This document shows positions 34,805 through 46,727 of a stretch of 64,000 nucleotides of DNA, piece after piece; the stretch's first letter is position 1; every line of letters begins with the position of its first letter. The stretch comes from Sorangium cellulosum. Its GTDB lineage: Bacteria; Myxococcota_A; Polyangia; Polyangiales; Polyangiaceae. Made by a program: the position numbers and the translations under genes. Below the pieces are notes generated by a model. It saw nothing but the letters and a program-made list of their open reading frames with translations, was not told the DNA's origin and searched no databases. Where the stretch lies: the NCBI RefSeq assembly GCF_002950945.1, contig NZ_CP012673.1:11484501-11548500 (forward strand), read 5' to 3'.

Positions 34805-34968
34805 TAGAGCGGCGGTCACCCGCTGCGGATACGGGCCCATCTCGGCGTTTTCGGTGCTCAGCGCACAGGAGTGCGCTTCCGCGCCGAAAACGCCGATCTG
34901 GACCCGTCTCCTGTGCGGGTGACCGCCGCTCTGTGGGGCGTGTACCAAGACGGAGGAAAAACGCTCTA
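34805..34968. repeat. Hairpin/MITE-like repeat, copy 3
   Basis: The 127-bp hairpin core (34806-34933) matches copies 1 and 2, and the 3' tail (ending AACGCTCTA at 34960-34968) matches copy 1. The full unit starts TAGAGCGGCGG and ends CGCTCTA, so a TA dinucleotide borders each end, as with elements moved by IS630/Tc1-type transposases. It lies between the start of the GH81 gene and the 3' end of bcp, 19 bp beyond the bcp stop. Confidence 0.85.
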
Positions 34969-34987
34969 AGTCGGGTCAGGAGACCCC

Positions 34988-35527
34988 TTATCTGGGCTTG
35001 GCAGCGGGCTTTGACGGCGTCTTCGCAGACGACTTCGCCGAGCCCTTCGCAGCGGGCGCGGGGGCGCCGGCGCCGCGGACGAGCGCGAGCACCGCGTCGG
35101 CGTGCCCGTCGACCTTCACGCTGCCGAAGACGTGCTTGATCACGCCGTCGGGGCCGATGACGAACGTGCTCCGGATCGTGCCCATCACCTTCTTGCCGTA
35201 CATCGACTTCTCGCCGTAGGCGCCATAGGCGTTATGCGCGGCGAGATCCGGATCGCTGAGGAGCGTCACCGCGAGATCGTATTTGTCCCTGAACTTCCGG
35301 TGGCGTTCGACGGAGTCGCGGGAGACGCCCAGCACGACGGCGCCGGCCTCGGCGAACGCGCTCATGGCGGCGGAGAAGGCCTGGGCCTCCCGCGTGCAGC
35401 CGGGCGTGTCGTCCTTCGGGTAGAAGTAGAGAACGACCGTCTTGCCCCGGAGATCGGAGAGGCTCACCTTCCCGCCTTGGTCGCTCTCGAGGGAGAAATC
35501 CGGGGCACGGTCGCCTGCGTTCAACAT
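34988..35527 (-). CDS. bcp: Thioredoxin-dependent peroxiredoxin, Bcp/PrxQ type
   Basis: A 179-residue thiol peroxidase that reduces peroxides. The active-site region is VLYFYPKDDTPGCTREAQAF, with the peroxidatic Cys in PGCT; the resolving Cys five residues later, present in many Bcp proteins, is replaced by Ala or other residues here, so it may be a 1-Cys form. The GDRAPDFSLESDQG opening and GVIKHVFGSVKV end are typical. The last ~25 residues (APAAKGSAKSSAKTPSKPAA) are a basic Lys/Ala/Ser tail beyond the normal Bcp length. ATG 35527 is chosen over the longer frame since the family starts there and AAGGAG precedes it. Confidence 0.9.
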   Translation of the reverse strand: MLNAGDRAPDFSLESDQGGKVSLSDLRGKTVVLYFYPKDDTPGCTREAQAFSAAMSAFAEAGAVVLGVSRDSVERHRKFRDKYDLAVTLLSDPDLAAHNAYGAYGEKSMYGKKVMGTIRSTFVIGPDGVIKHVFGSVKVDGHADAVLALVRGAGAPAPAAKGSAKSSAKTPSKPAAKPR

Positions 35528-35758
35528 CGCTCGTTCGCTCCTTGTCGTGGAGAGGCGCGGAGGACTGGCCTCCTCGGCCTCTCGGCGAGCACGATACACG
35601 CGGCCAGGGCGGGGCACCACAAAGGCTCGCTCGCCCGGCGCCCGGGCCCGCGAGCAGCTGCCCGCCGAGGGGCTCGTCCAGGACAGCCGCGCAGGCGCGC
35701 TCGATCGCGGCGTCGGACAGGCGAGCTCGCCCGGCAGACCGGCGGGCGGCGGGGATCA

Positions 35759-35796
35759 CGCGGCTCAGCCCTGCCGCGCGGCAGGGCTGAGCCGCG
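35759..35796. repeat. Perfect 38-bp palindrome in divergent intergenic region
   Basis: Arms of 19 bp without loop (CGCGGCTCAGCCCTGCCGC at 35759-35777 and its complement at 35778-35796). It lies in the 419-bp gap between the divergent bcp and thiolase genes, 150 bp before the thiolase start. It could be a strong RNA hairpin or a large operator. The remainder of 35528-35946 shows no credible gene. Confidence 0.85.
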
Positions 35797-35946
35797 CGGC
35801 GTGTGCTGTAAGGCGGCGCGCAGACGGCGGCGAGCGCGGCGGCCAGGCTTGCCCTGACCGGTCGCACGAGGTACCAAAGCGTTGCTCGCAAGACGCATTG
35901 GACGGCGTCATCGAAGGAGTCGGCGCCGGCGCCGCTGGAGGAAACC

Positions 35947-37131
35947 ATGACCCTACCCGTCCCCGTGTACATCGTCGCCGCGGCCCGGACGCCCATCGGC
36001 GCGTTCCAGGGCGCGCTCGCGCCGCTCCCCGCGCCCCGCCTCGGCGAGGTCGCCATCCGCGCGGCCCTCGAGCGGGCGAAGCTCGCCCCCGATGTGGTCG
36101 AGGAGGTCTTCTTCGGCAACGTCCTGTCCGCCGGCATCGGGCAGGCGCCCGCCCGGCAGGCGGCCATCTTCGCCGGCGTCCCGCACAAGGTCCCCGCCAC
36201 CACGGTGAGCAAGGTCTGCGGCTCGGGCCTCCAGGCCGTGATCCTCGGCGCGAAGACGGTGGCGCTCGGCGACGCCGACATCGTGGTCACCGGCGGCATG
36301 GAGTCGATGTCCAACGTGCCTTACTACCTCCCGCAGGCGCGCTCGGGCTACCGCATGGGCGACGGCAAGCTCGTGGACGGCATGATCCATGACGGCCTCT
36401 GGGACCCGTACGGCAACTTCCACATGGGCACCGCGGGCGAGGCGTGCGCGAAGGAGCACGGCTTCTCGCGCGAGGCGCAGGACGAGTACGCGAGGGAGAG
36501 CTTCCGCCGGGCGCTCGCGGCGCAGCGCGAGGGGCTCTTCGCCGCGGAGATCGCACAGGTCTCGGTCCCGCAGAAGAAGGGCGAGCCCGCCCTTGTGAAG
36601 GACGACGAGGGCCCGCCGGCCGGCAAGCCGGAGAAGTTCGCGTCGCTCAAGGCGGCCTTCCAGAAGGACGGGACGATCACGGCCGCCAACGCCTCGTCGA
36701 TCAACGACGGCGCGTGTGCGGTCGTCCTGGCGAGCGAGCGGGCCGTCAAGCAGCACCAGCTGACGCCGCTCGCGCGGCTCGTGGGCTACGGCGGCGCGGC
36801 GCAGGCGCCGGAGTGGTTCACGACGGCGCCGGCCGCGGCGATCGCGAACACCACGAAGAAGCTCGGCCTGACGGCGGACCAGATCGACCTCTTCGAGGTG
36901 AACGAGGCGTTCGCGGTGGTGGCGCTCGCGGTGAACAAGCTCGCCGGGATCGACGCCCAGAAGGTCAACGTGCGCGGCGGCGCGGTCGCGCTCGGCCACC
37001 CGATCGGGGCGAGCGGCGCCCGCATCCTGACGACGCTGCTCTTCACGATGAAGGACCGGAACGCGAAGCGCGGCCTCGCCACGCTCTGCATCGGCGGCGG
37101 CGAGGCGCTGGCGGTGGTCGTGGAGCGGTGA
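35947..37131 (+). CDS. Acetyl-CoA C-acetyltransferase (thiolase)
   Basis: A 394-residue thiolase II. The acylated Cys is in SKVCGSGLQAVILG (about residue 91); the second site has NEAFAVVAL and ALGHPIGASGARI, and the C-terminal Cys is in LCIGGGEALAV. It condenses two acetyl-CoA or cleaves acetoacetyl-CoA, feeding polyhydroxyalkanoate, mevalonate or fatty-acid turnover. GGAGG lies 5 nt before the ATG. Its stop overlaps the GTG of the metallo-beta-lactamase-fold gene, so they are co-expressed. Confidence 0.93.
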   Translation: MTLPVPVYIVAAARTPIGAFQGALAPLPAPRLGEVAIRAALERAKLAPDVVEEVFFGNVLSAGIGQAPARQAAIFAGVPHKVPATTVSKVCGSGLQAVILGAKTVALGDADIVVTGGMESMSNVPYYLPQARSGYRMGDGKLVDGMIHDGLWDPYGNFHMGTAGEACAKEHGFSREAQDEYARESFRRALAAQREGLFAAEIAQVSVPQKKGEPALVKDDEGPPAGKPEKFASLKAAFQKDGTITAANASSINDGACAVVLASERAVKQHQLTPLARLVGYGGAAQAPEWFTTAPAAAIANTTKKLGLTADQIDLFEVNEAFAVVALAVNKLAGIDAQKVNVRGGAVALGHPIGASGARILTTLLFTMKDRNAKRGLATLCIGGGEALAVVVER

Positions 37132-38003
37132 TCCGGCCGCGCGCCATCGTCCCGGGCGTTGAGGCGTTCGCCGCGCGCACCCCGACGCTGCCGCCGGCGA
37201 CGCACACGAACAGCTACGCGCTCGGCGGCAGCGAGGTGCTGCTCGTCGAGCCGGCCACGCCCTACGAGGACGAGCGCCGCGAGTGGCTCGCGTGGGCGCG
37301 CGGCTTCGCCTCCCAGGGGCGGACGATCGTCGCGATCGCGGTGACCCACCACCACGCCGACCACGTGGGCGGCGCGCGCTTCTTCGCGGCCGAGCTCGGC
37401 GTGCCGGTCTGGGCCCACGCCGAGACGGCGCCGCGGCTGCGCGAGGTGCCGATCGCGCGCCGCCTCGGGGAGGGGGACGTCGTGCGGCTCGGCGGGCCGG
37501 AGCCGAAGGTGATCCGGGTGCTGCACACGCCGGGGCACGCGCCGGACCACCTCTGCTTCCTCGACGAGGCGGAGGGCGCGCTGCTCGTCGGCGACATGGT
37601 GGCCGGCGTGGGGACCATCCTGATCGATCCACGAGAAGGCGACATGGCGATGTACCTCGCGCAGCTGGGGCGGCTGGCGGCGCTCGGCGCGCGCGTCGCG
37701 CTGCCGGCGCACGGCGGGCCGAGCGACGCGCCCGAGGAGCTCTTCCGGCGGACCATGGCGCACCGGCTGGCGCGCGAGGCGCGGGTGATCGAGGCGCTCG
37801 GCGCGGCGGGCACGGCCGGGGCAGGTGGAGCGGCCGGCGCAGGTGGCGCGACGCTCGAGGAGCTCCTGCCGCTCGCCTACGCGGACACGGCGCGCCTGCT
37901 CTGGCCGCTCGCGCGGCTGAGCCTGGAAGCCCACCTGATCAAGCTGGAGCGCGAGGGCAAGGCGCTGCGCCGCGAGGACCGATGGCGGCGGGCGGCGATG
38001 TAA
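37128..38003 (+). CDS. Metallo-beta-lactamase-fold hydrolase (LACTB2-like)
   Basis: A 291-residue MBL-fold protein with the metal ligands visible: THHHADHVGG (HxHxDH), HTPGHAPDH, LLVGDMV and LPAHGGPSD. The organisation, with a helical C-terminal extension of about 80 residues containing a Gly/Ala-rich insert (AAGTAGAGGAAGAGGA), resembles the LACTB2/glyoxalase-like group. Substrate unknown: thioester or RNA hydrolysis both occur in relatives. The GTG start overlaps the thiolase stop (GTGA), which favours a CoA-thioester or lipid-metabolism link (inference). Confidence 0.85.
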   Translation: MIRPRAIVPGVEAFAARTPTLPPATHTNSYALGGSEVLLVEPATPYEDERREWLAWARGFASQGRTIVAIAVTHHHADHVGGARFFAAELGVPVWAHAETAPRLREVPIARRLGEGDVVRLGGPEPKVIRVLHTPGHAPDHLCFLDEAEGALLVGDMVAGVGTILIDPREGDMAMYLAQLGRLAALGARVALPAHGGPSDAPEELFRRTMAHRLAREARVIEALGAAGTAGAGGAAGAGGATLEELLPLAYADTARLLWPLARLSLEAHLIKLEREGKALRREDRWRRAAM

Positions 38004-38054
38004 TGACGCCTGAGCGCTGTACTGCTTGATCGGAATCTTCTTTCCTTACAGGAG

Positions 38055-38117
38055 ACGAGGATTCCAACGCAGGGTGCGAGGATTCCAACGCAGGATGCGA
38101 GGATTCCAGCGCAGCGA
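38055..38117. repeat. 21-bp tandem repeat, 3 units
   Basis: Units 38055-38075, 38076-38096 and 38097-38117 (gcgaggattccaacgcaggat) differ at a few bases in the first and third. They occupy the 256-bp gap between two convergent genes and show no coding potential that I trust. Confidence 0.85.
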
Positions 38118-38259
38118 CGCCGGGGCCAACGTCGCAAAAAGGGAAGAGAGACGGTTCACTCCCAGCGTGGGATGGTCCTTGTCGCGGCCACCACGACATT
38201 CGCCATCTCCTCGTCGGCCATCAATCCCTGCTTTTCCACCCTTGCGCCGCAGGAGACCG

Positions 38260-40191
38260 TCACCCCGCCTCGAGCAGCGCCGAGAGCCGCTCCACACACA
38301 CCGCCGGGATCCCGCGCTCGGCGCTGTCGTGGCGCATCGTCGCCGCGTGTTGGCCGTCGTAGACGACCACCTCCCCGCCCTCGAGCCCCCCGCAGATGCG
38401 CGCAAAGGAGTCCTGCCGCGGACGCAGCGTGAGCACGCGCAGGCCGGGGCGCTCAGGGATCCGGAACGAGACCGGCTCGCTGGGCAGGTGGTGGGCGGCG
38501 AGCTCCGCGTAGATCGAAGGCGCCGGCACGCCCCGCAGCGCGCCGAAGCGCACCGGCAGATCGAGCGGCCTCTCGAGCGGCGAGTCGAGCGCCAGGCAGT
38601 CGACCGCGGGGTGCAGGCCGGCGACGATCATCGCGCCGAAGTTGCCGTGGGAGGCCCCGAGGACCGCGGCGCCGGCGGCGCCGAGGCATGCGCAGAGGTA
38701 ATCGATCGCGCTCCAGAGCAGGATCGCCTCCCAGCGGCCGCTCGTCACCAGCGGCTGGCCGCCCGGGTTGCGCACGCCGAGGTACGCGATCGCGTAGAGG
38801 CCCGCGACGCCGCGCTCGGCGAGCGCCGAGACCAGCGCCGCGGCGGCGTCGGGGCCGGCGCGGAAGCCGGGCACGAGCACGATCGCCCGCCGGCTCTCGC
38901 CCACCTGCATGCAGGTGAGCTCCGCGAACGGCCCGTCCGAGCGCGGCAGCGGGACGTCGATGCGGCGGGCGCCGCGCGCCCGGAAGACGCGCTCGGCGAG
39001 GGCGCGCGAGCCCTCGAGCACCTCGTGCGCGAAGATGTCCGTGGGCCGCAGCGCGCTGTCCGCGTCGGCGAGATCGCGCCAGTGCCCGTAACGCTCGACC
39101 GGCAGCGTCGGCGCCGCCAAGGGCTCGCCCGGCGCGACCGCGATCTTCAGCGCCCGCCCGGCGAAGGCCGGCGCCACCTCCCGCGAGAGCGACGACAGCT
39201 CCACGACCGGCCCTGCCAGCGGCAGCGAAAGCGGCGGCGGCGCCTCGCCACTCGGCCGAACCGGGCGGTCCGGCGCCTCCTCGGCGCACCGGCGGACGAG
39301 CGCGCTCCCGGCGAGGCGCACGTCCGCGCCCGGCGCCGGCTCCACCCGGCCGTCCGCCCCGTCGATCAGGAACACCGCCTCGTCGTCGGCCTGGTCGTCG
39401 TCGACGATCCCCAGGAACGACGCCACGTCCGGCGCCGGATCGAAGGGGAACCACCGCCACAGGTCCCGCACGAAGGCCCAGCGCCGCGCCGCTGCCTGCG
39501 GCTCGGGGCCGGCAGGTAGCGCGACCGCCGACGGGGCCGAGGGGCCGGCGGCGAGCTTCCGGCGCACGTGGGCCACGTAGGCCGACCACCCGGGCTGCGC
39601 CAGCACGTGCACCAGCTCGGATCGGTGCAGCTTGGGGCCCGTGTCGAGCAGCACCCAGCCCCCGTCCCAGCAGAGGTTCTTCGGGGAGAGATCGAGCAGG
39701 ATCCCCTCGCGGCGGAAGAGCTCCCCCGCCTCCCCGAGCGCCTCGACCAGCGCGGCGCGCCGCCCGGGATCCACCTCGCCCGCGAGCAGCTCCGCCTGCA
39801 GCGTGGGCCCCTCGCGGAGCTCCTTGGCGATGCCGAGCGCGTCGGCCTCCACGACGGCCGCGGGCCGGATCGCGCGGAGCGCCGCCACGCGGCGCGCGGC
39901 CAGCGCCTCGACCCGCAGCGCCTCCCGGAAGAAGGCGACGCCCGCCCGCGGCCGCTTGTACGCGAGCCGGGCCCCGGTCTCCAGACAGCGCGCCTCGTAG
40001 ACCACGCCCACGAGGCCGCTGCCCAGCACGCCGCCCACCTCCAGGAAACGTCGGCCGAGGCGCACCACCGCGCCCGGCGGCAACACCTCGGTGGCCTCGA
40101 CCAGCGCCCGCTTCAGGCGCGGGCTCCGGGTGATCGCGCTGACCAGCCCGAGCTGGCGCGAGGTCAGCCGGGGCCGCGCCGGGGCATCCAT
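38260..40191 (-). CDS. Kinase-like domain fused to alpha/beta hydrolase
   Basis: A 643-residue fusion. The N-terminal part resembles a eukaryotic-type kinase: a Gly-rich loop GGVLGSGLVGVVYEA (about 53-67), Lys79 in LAYKRPR, the catalytic loop LLDLSPKNL (166-173; HRD is LLD and the Lys of the loop is Ser) and DTG (183-185) in place of DFG. Metal-binding Asp and Asn remain, so ATP binding is plausible but phosphotransfer uncertain. Residues about 420-643 look like an alpha/beta hydrolase: strand RAIVLVPGFRAG, nucleophile elbow LGASHGNFGAM (Ser514), and a His in YDGQHAATMRHD (615 or 621). The middle 200 residues have no clear family. It lies 7 bp after a TerB-like gene, same operon. Confidence 0.75.
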   Translation of the reverse strand: MDAPARPRLTSRQLGLVSAITRSPRLKRALVEATEVLPPGAVVRLGRRFLEVGGVLGSGLVGVVYEARCLETGARLAYKRPRAGVAFFREALRVEALAARRVAALRAIRPAAVVEADALGIAKELREGPTLQAELLAGEVDPGRRAALVEALGEAGELFRREGILLDLSPKNLCWDGGWVLLDTGPKLHRSELVHVLAQPGWSAYVAHVRRKLAAGPSAPSAVALPAGPEPQAAARRWAFVRDLWRWFPFDPAPDVASFLGIVDDDQADDEAVFLIDGADGRVEPAPGADVRLAGSALVRRCAEEAPDRPVRPSGEAPPPLSLPLAGPVVELSSLSREVAPAFAGRALKIAVAPGEPLAAPTLPVERYGHWRDLADADSALRPTDIFAHEVLEGSRALAERVFRARGARRIDVPLPRSDGPFAELTCMQVGESRRAIVLVPGFRAGPDAAAALVSALAERGVAGLYAIAYLGVRNPGGQPLVTSGRWEAILLWSAIDYLCACLGAAGAAVLGASHGNFGAMIVAGLHPAVDCLALDSPLERPLDLPVRFGALRGVPAPSIYAELAAHHLPSEPVSFRIPERPGLRVLTLRPRQDSFARICGGLEGGEVVVYDGQHAATMRHDSAERGIPAVCVERLSALLEAG

Positions 40192-40198
40192 CCGCGGC

Positions 40199-40663
40199 TT
40201 ACTTCCCCTTCTTCGGGAAGAGCGCCTTGCGCAGGTGCTTGGCCGCGTGCTCGAGCTCGACCAGCGCCTCGATCGACGTCACCGTCGCCGGCTCCACGCC
40301 GAGCAGCGCGGCCGCCTTCGCCACCGCGGCCTTCTCCGCCTGCGCGTAGGTGCCGTCGGCGCGCGCCACCTCGATGGCGTCGCGCAGCAGCATGCGCGCG
40401 CGGAGCCCGCCCTTCGAGAAGCCGGGCAGGACGTCCTCGAGCTTGCCGCTCCGGAAATCGAACCCCTCGACCTCCCGGGTCACCGCCTCCGTGAGCCCGA
40501 GGCGCTGCATCCCCTTGCGGAGCGCCTTGAGCTCGGCCTCCGGGATCTCCCCGTCGGCGCCGACGATGATCTTGAGCGCCTTGAGGTACGAAAGCGCCTG
40601 CTCGTCCGAGCTCGGCAGCCTGCCGTACCGCTCCTTCACGCGTGTTTCATTGATGGCGACCAT
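40199..40663 (-). CDS. TerB-like (tellurite-resistance family) protein
   Basis: A 154-residue helical protein of the TerB/DjlA-like fold. Two similar halves carry acidic, possibly metal-binding turns: KIIVGADGEIPEAELKALRK and ARADGTYAQAEKAAVAKAAA. The spacing of D-G-x-x-x-x-E is typical of the family. TerB proteins are linked to membrane-associated stress and phage-defence systems. ATG 40663 is chosen because AAGGAG stands about 8 nt upstream; an upstream start would run through that site. The kinase-like/hydrolase fusion follows after 7 bp. Confidence 0.8.
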   Translation of the reverse strand: MVAINETRVKERYGRLPSSDEQALSYLKALKIIVGADGEIPEAELKALRKGMQRLGLTEAVTREVEGFDFRSGKLEDVLPGFSKGGLRARMLLRDAIEVARADGTYAQAEKAAVAKAAALLGVEPATVTSIEALVELEHAAKHLRKALFPKKGK

Positions 40664-40736
40664 TGGGCTATCTCCTTGCTGAGGGGGCACCGTACCAGGG
40701 CGACCGGACCGCGGGAAGCGGCGCGGTCATCAGGCG

Positions 40737-41582
40737 TCAACGCAGCGCGGTCGTCACCACGAACCGCGTCTTCCCCGACTCCGGATCCCGGCAATCCTTG
40801 TAATACTGCCCCGGCGGGTGGAGCCGGCCGCAACGCTCCTGGCAGCTCCCGACGATCTCGATCATCCCGCAGGACGCGAGCTCGCCCGCCGCGTCGAGCT
40901 GGCCCGCGGCGCAGTCGCGCTGCGCCGCCCGCGCCCGCGCCACCGAAGCGTCGTTGTAGCAGGCGCGCAGGTACGGCGTCTCCGAGAAGAGGTCGCCCCA
41001 GAAGGCCCCCTCGACATGAGGGTACGTCTCGCGCTCGTCGCGCCCGACCTCGTGGCGCAGCGGGTCCTGGTGGGAGCGCATCGAGATGACGACCGACACG
41101 CCATAACGGTTCGTGCGGGCCGCCAGGCAGGCCGAGACCATCTGCTTGCCGGCGTCGTCGAGCGGGCCGCGACGCCACGAGTCGGCGAGGCCGAGCTGCC
41201 CGCGATAGACCTCCTCGTGGGTGCTGCCCGCGGCGTCGGTCCACGCGAAGCGGAACGACCGCGACTCGTCGAGCGCGCAGCTGACCGTGTATTTCACGAG
41301 CTGCCGGACGAGCTCGCCCTCCTCGCCGGGATCCTGGAGCGCGTCGAGCGCCTCGGCCCCGAGCGCGTTCAGGCTGAGCGCGTTCAGGCTCAGCGCATTC
41401 AAGCTCAGCGCGTTCAAGCTCAGCGCGTTCAAGCTCAGCGCATTGCCGCTCGCGAGCGCTTCAGCGCTCGAGTCGATCTCCTCCTCTCCTGGATCAGCGG
41501 CGGTCGAGAGATCGGGCGCAATGCAGCCGGTAGCCGACGCGAGCAGGACGCAGACGCATCCAAGAACATCCCTGGTTTTCAC
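40737..41582 (-). CDS. NALSL-repeat lipoprotein
   Basis: A 281-residue lipoprotein. The GTG start at 41582 gives a signal VKTRDVLGCVCVLLASATGC (Cys about residue 20). Residues about 45-70 are five tandem NALSL pentapeptides encoded by 15-bp DNA repeats, then a domain of 200 residues with paired Cys (TVSCALDE, VSACLAART, ACYNDAS, RDCAAG, ASCGM, SCQERC, KDCRDP). Disulfides are expected. Repeats of NALSL type before a conserved Cys-rich domain occur in other myxobacterial lipoproteins, function unknown. GAGG lies 9 nt before the GTG. Confidence 0.75.
   Translation of the reverse strand: MKTRDVLGCVCVLLASATGCIAPDLSTAADPGEEEIDSSAEALASGNALSLNALSLNALSLNALSLNALSLNALGAEALDALQDPGEEGELVRQLVKYTVSCALDESRSFRFAWTDAAGSTHEEVYRGQLGLADSWRRGPLDDAGKQMVSACLAARTNRYGVSVVISMRSHQDPLRHEVGRDERETYPHVEGAFWGDLFSETPYLRACYNDASVARARAAQRDCAAGQLDAAGELASCGMIEIVGSCQERCGRLHPPGQYYKDCRDPESGKTRFVVTTALR
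41364..41443 (-). repeat. 15-bp tandem repeat encoding NALSL
   Basis: Five units of GCGTTCAGGCTGAGC type (plus-strand text), diverging at one or two bases each, encode the NALSL pentapeptides near the N-terminus of the lipoprotein. Confidence 0.9.
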
Positions 41583-41754
41583 GTGATGAGACCTCAGCAG
41601 CGAGCCAAGGGGAGCGTCCGCTCCCCGATCACAGCACGCCCTCCGGCGCGTCGTCGCAGGACGACGACGACTGCCGGGAACTCTCCACGTCAATTTACAG
41701 GGTACGGCGAACGCGCGCGTCTGTCAGCCCTTAAATTGCACGTCCGGTGCAGAT

Positions 41755-45741
<3,987 letters not shown>

Positions 45742-46115
45742 CAGCCGCCGCCGATCCAGCGATATCACGCGCGCCGCCCGTTCGGCGCGGCCCGCCCGCT
45801 CCCGGCGCCGGACGGTGTGCGCGCGACCGACACGCCGCCTCGAGCGGCCGCGCTCGCCCTGGGGCAGGCCGTGACCGCGCTCACAGTCCTGTCCGCGCCC
45901 CGGTCGCCGCCGCGCGCGCCGCGCAGCGTCAACGACGGCGGCAACGGGGCGCGGACAACGTCATGGATGAAGATTTTTCACGCCAGCGTCCCGAACACGT
46001 CCGGTCCATCCCTGGCGTGTGCGATCGAGCCCGCCATGTCCTCAGCACCCGTTGACAGCGCACCAGGGAGCTGCGATGTACTCAGCAGCTTGGCCTCATA
46101 TACAGGAGACGTCGG
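45742..46115. other. Divergent intergenic region
   Basis: About 370 bp between the large kinase and the cytochrome. No gene is supported. ACAGGAGA at 46102-46109 is the ribosome site of the cytochrome gene. Promoters for both directions are expected but not recognisable by eye. Confidence 0.4.
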
Positions 46116-46532
46116 ATGTCGATGAGCATGAAGCTTTTCAGTGCGGTGTTGATGGGCGTCGGCATTGGCTTCGCTGGGGCGGCGTGGGCTGCGGGCGGGG
46201 CGACGGACGTCCCCGCGTCGGTCGCTGAGGGCGCGGCAAAGAAGGAATTCGGCTGCGGTGCAAAAGGACAGAAGGCCTGTCCGATGCAGGGGTGGATGAA
46301 GACCGTGATGCAGTCGGCGACCACGAGCGGCGACGGCGCGAAGATCGCGTCGGCGCTGGAGTACGTGGCGGCGAAGCCGCCGCCCGGGATGCCCAAGTGG
46401 GTCGCGATCTCGAAGGACGGCGCCGAGAAGGCCAAGAAGGGCGACATCGACGGCGCCAAGGCGAGCTGCAAGGCCTGCCACGATCTGTACAAGGCCGAGT
46501 ACAAGGCCAACCTCCGCGACGCCGCCTTCTGA
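46116..46532 (+). CDS. Small periplasmic c-type cytochrome
   Basis: A 138-residue exported protein: signal peptide residues 1-26 (GAAWAA). A single heme-attachment motif CKACH (118-122) is close to the C-terminus, as in class II cytochromes (c' type), with helices before it. Two further Cys (CGAKGQKACPMQ) lie near the mature N-terminus and could form a disulfide. A C-terminal heme motif with preceding helices suggests a four-helix bundle, but the motif spacing is atypical and the sixth ligand is not evident. Electron transfer or gas binding in the periplasm is likely. AGGAG is 8 nt before ATG 46116. A strong terminator-like hairpin follows. Confidence 0.75.
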   Translation: MSMSMKLFSAVLMGVGIGFAGAAWAAGGATDVPASVAEGAAKKEFGCGAKGQKACPMQGWMKTVMQSATTSGDGAKIASALEYVAAKPPPGMPKWVAISKDGAEKAKKGDIDGAKASCKACHDLYKAEYKANLRDAAF

Positions 46533-46578
46533 GGCGTCCCCCCTCCCCTCCCTCGCCTCAAGCTCCGTTTCACCTGGC

Positions 46579-46603
46579 AACCCCGGCGATCTCCGCCGGG
46601 GTT
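46579..46603 (+). terminator. Rho-independent-type terminator after cytochrome gene
   Basis: Stem AACCCCGGCG (46579-46588) pairs perfectly with CGCCGGGGTT (46594-46603), loop of 5 nt, followed by a short T-rich stretch (TTTCG). It lies 46 nt after the cytochrome stop. Since the arms start with AA and end with TT, it could also serve the convergent lipoprotein gene at 46728. Confidence 0.75.
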
Positions 46604-46727
46604 TCGCCGTCTTCCCTTCCCACGCTCGCCCCGCCGGCTGCCGCCGTGGCTCTCGGCGCAGTCCTCGCCGGTCCACGCGTCGCGGCCGTCGCGGGACCTC
46701 GCGACGCAGCCGCCGCGGGCGCCCGGT

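Noticed and set aside
38055..38117. Possible CRISPR array
   Set aside because: Units are contiguous 21-bp tandem repeats without unique spacers, and no cas genes are present.
41364..41443. Possible CRISPR-like direct repeats
   Set aside because: They are in-frame 15-bp coding repeats inside a lipoprotein gene.
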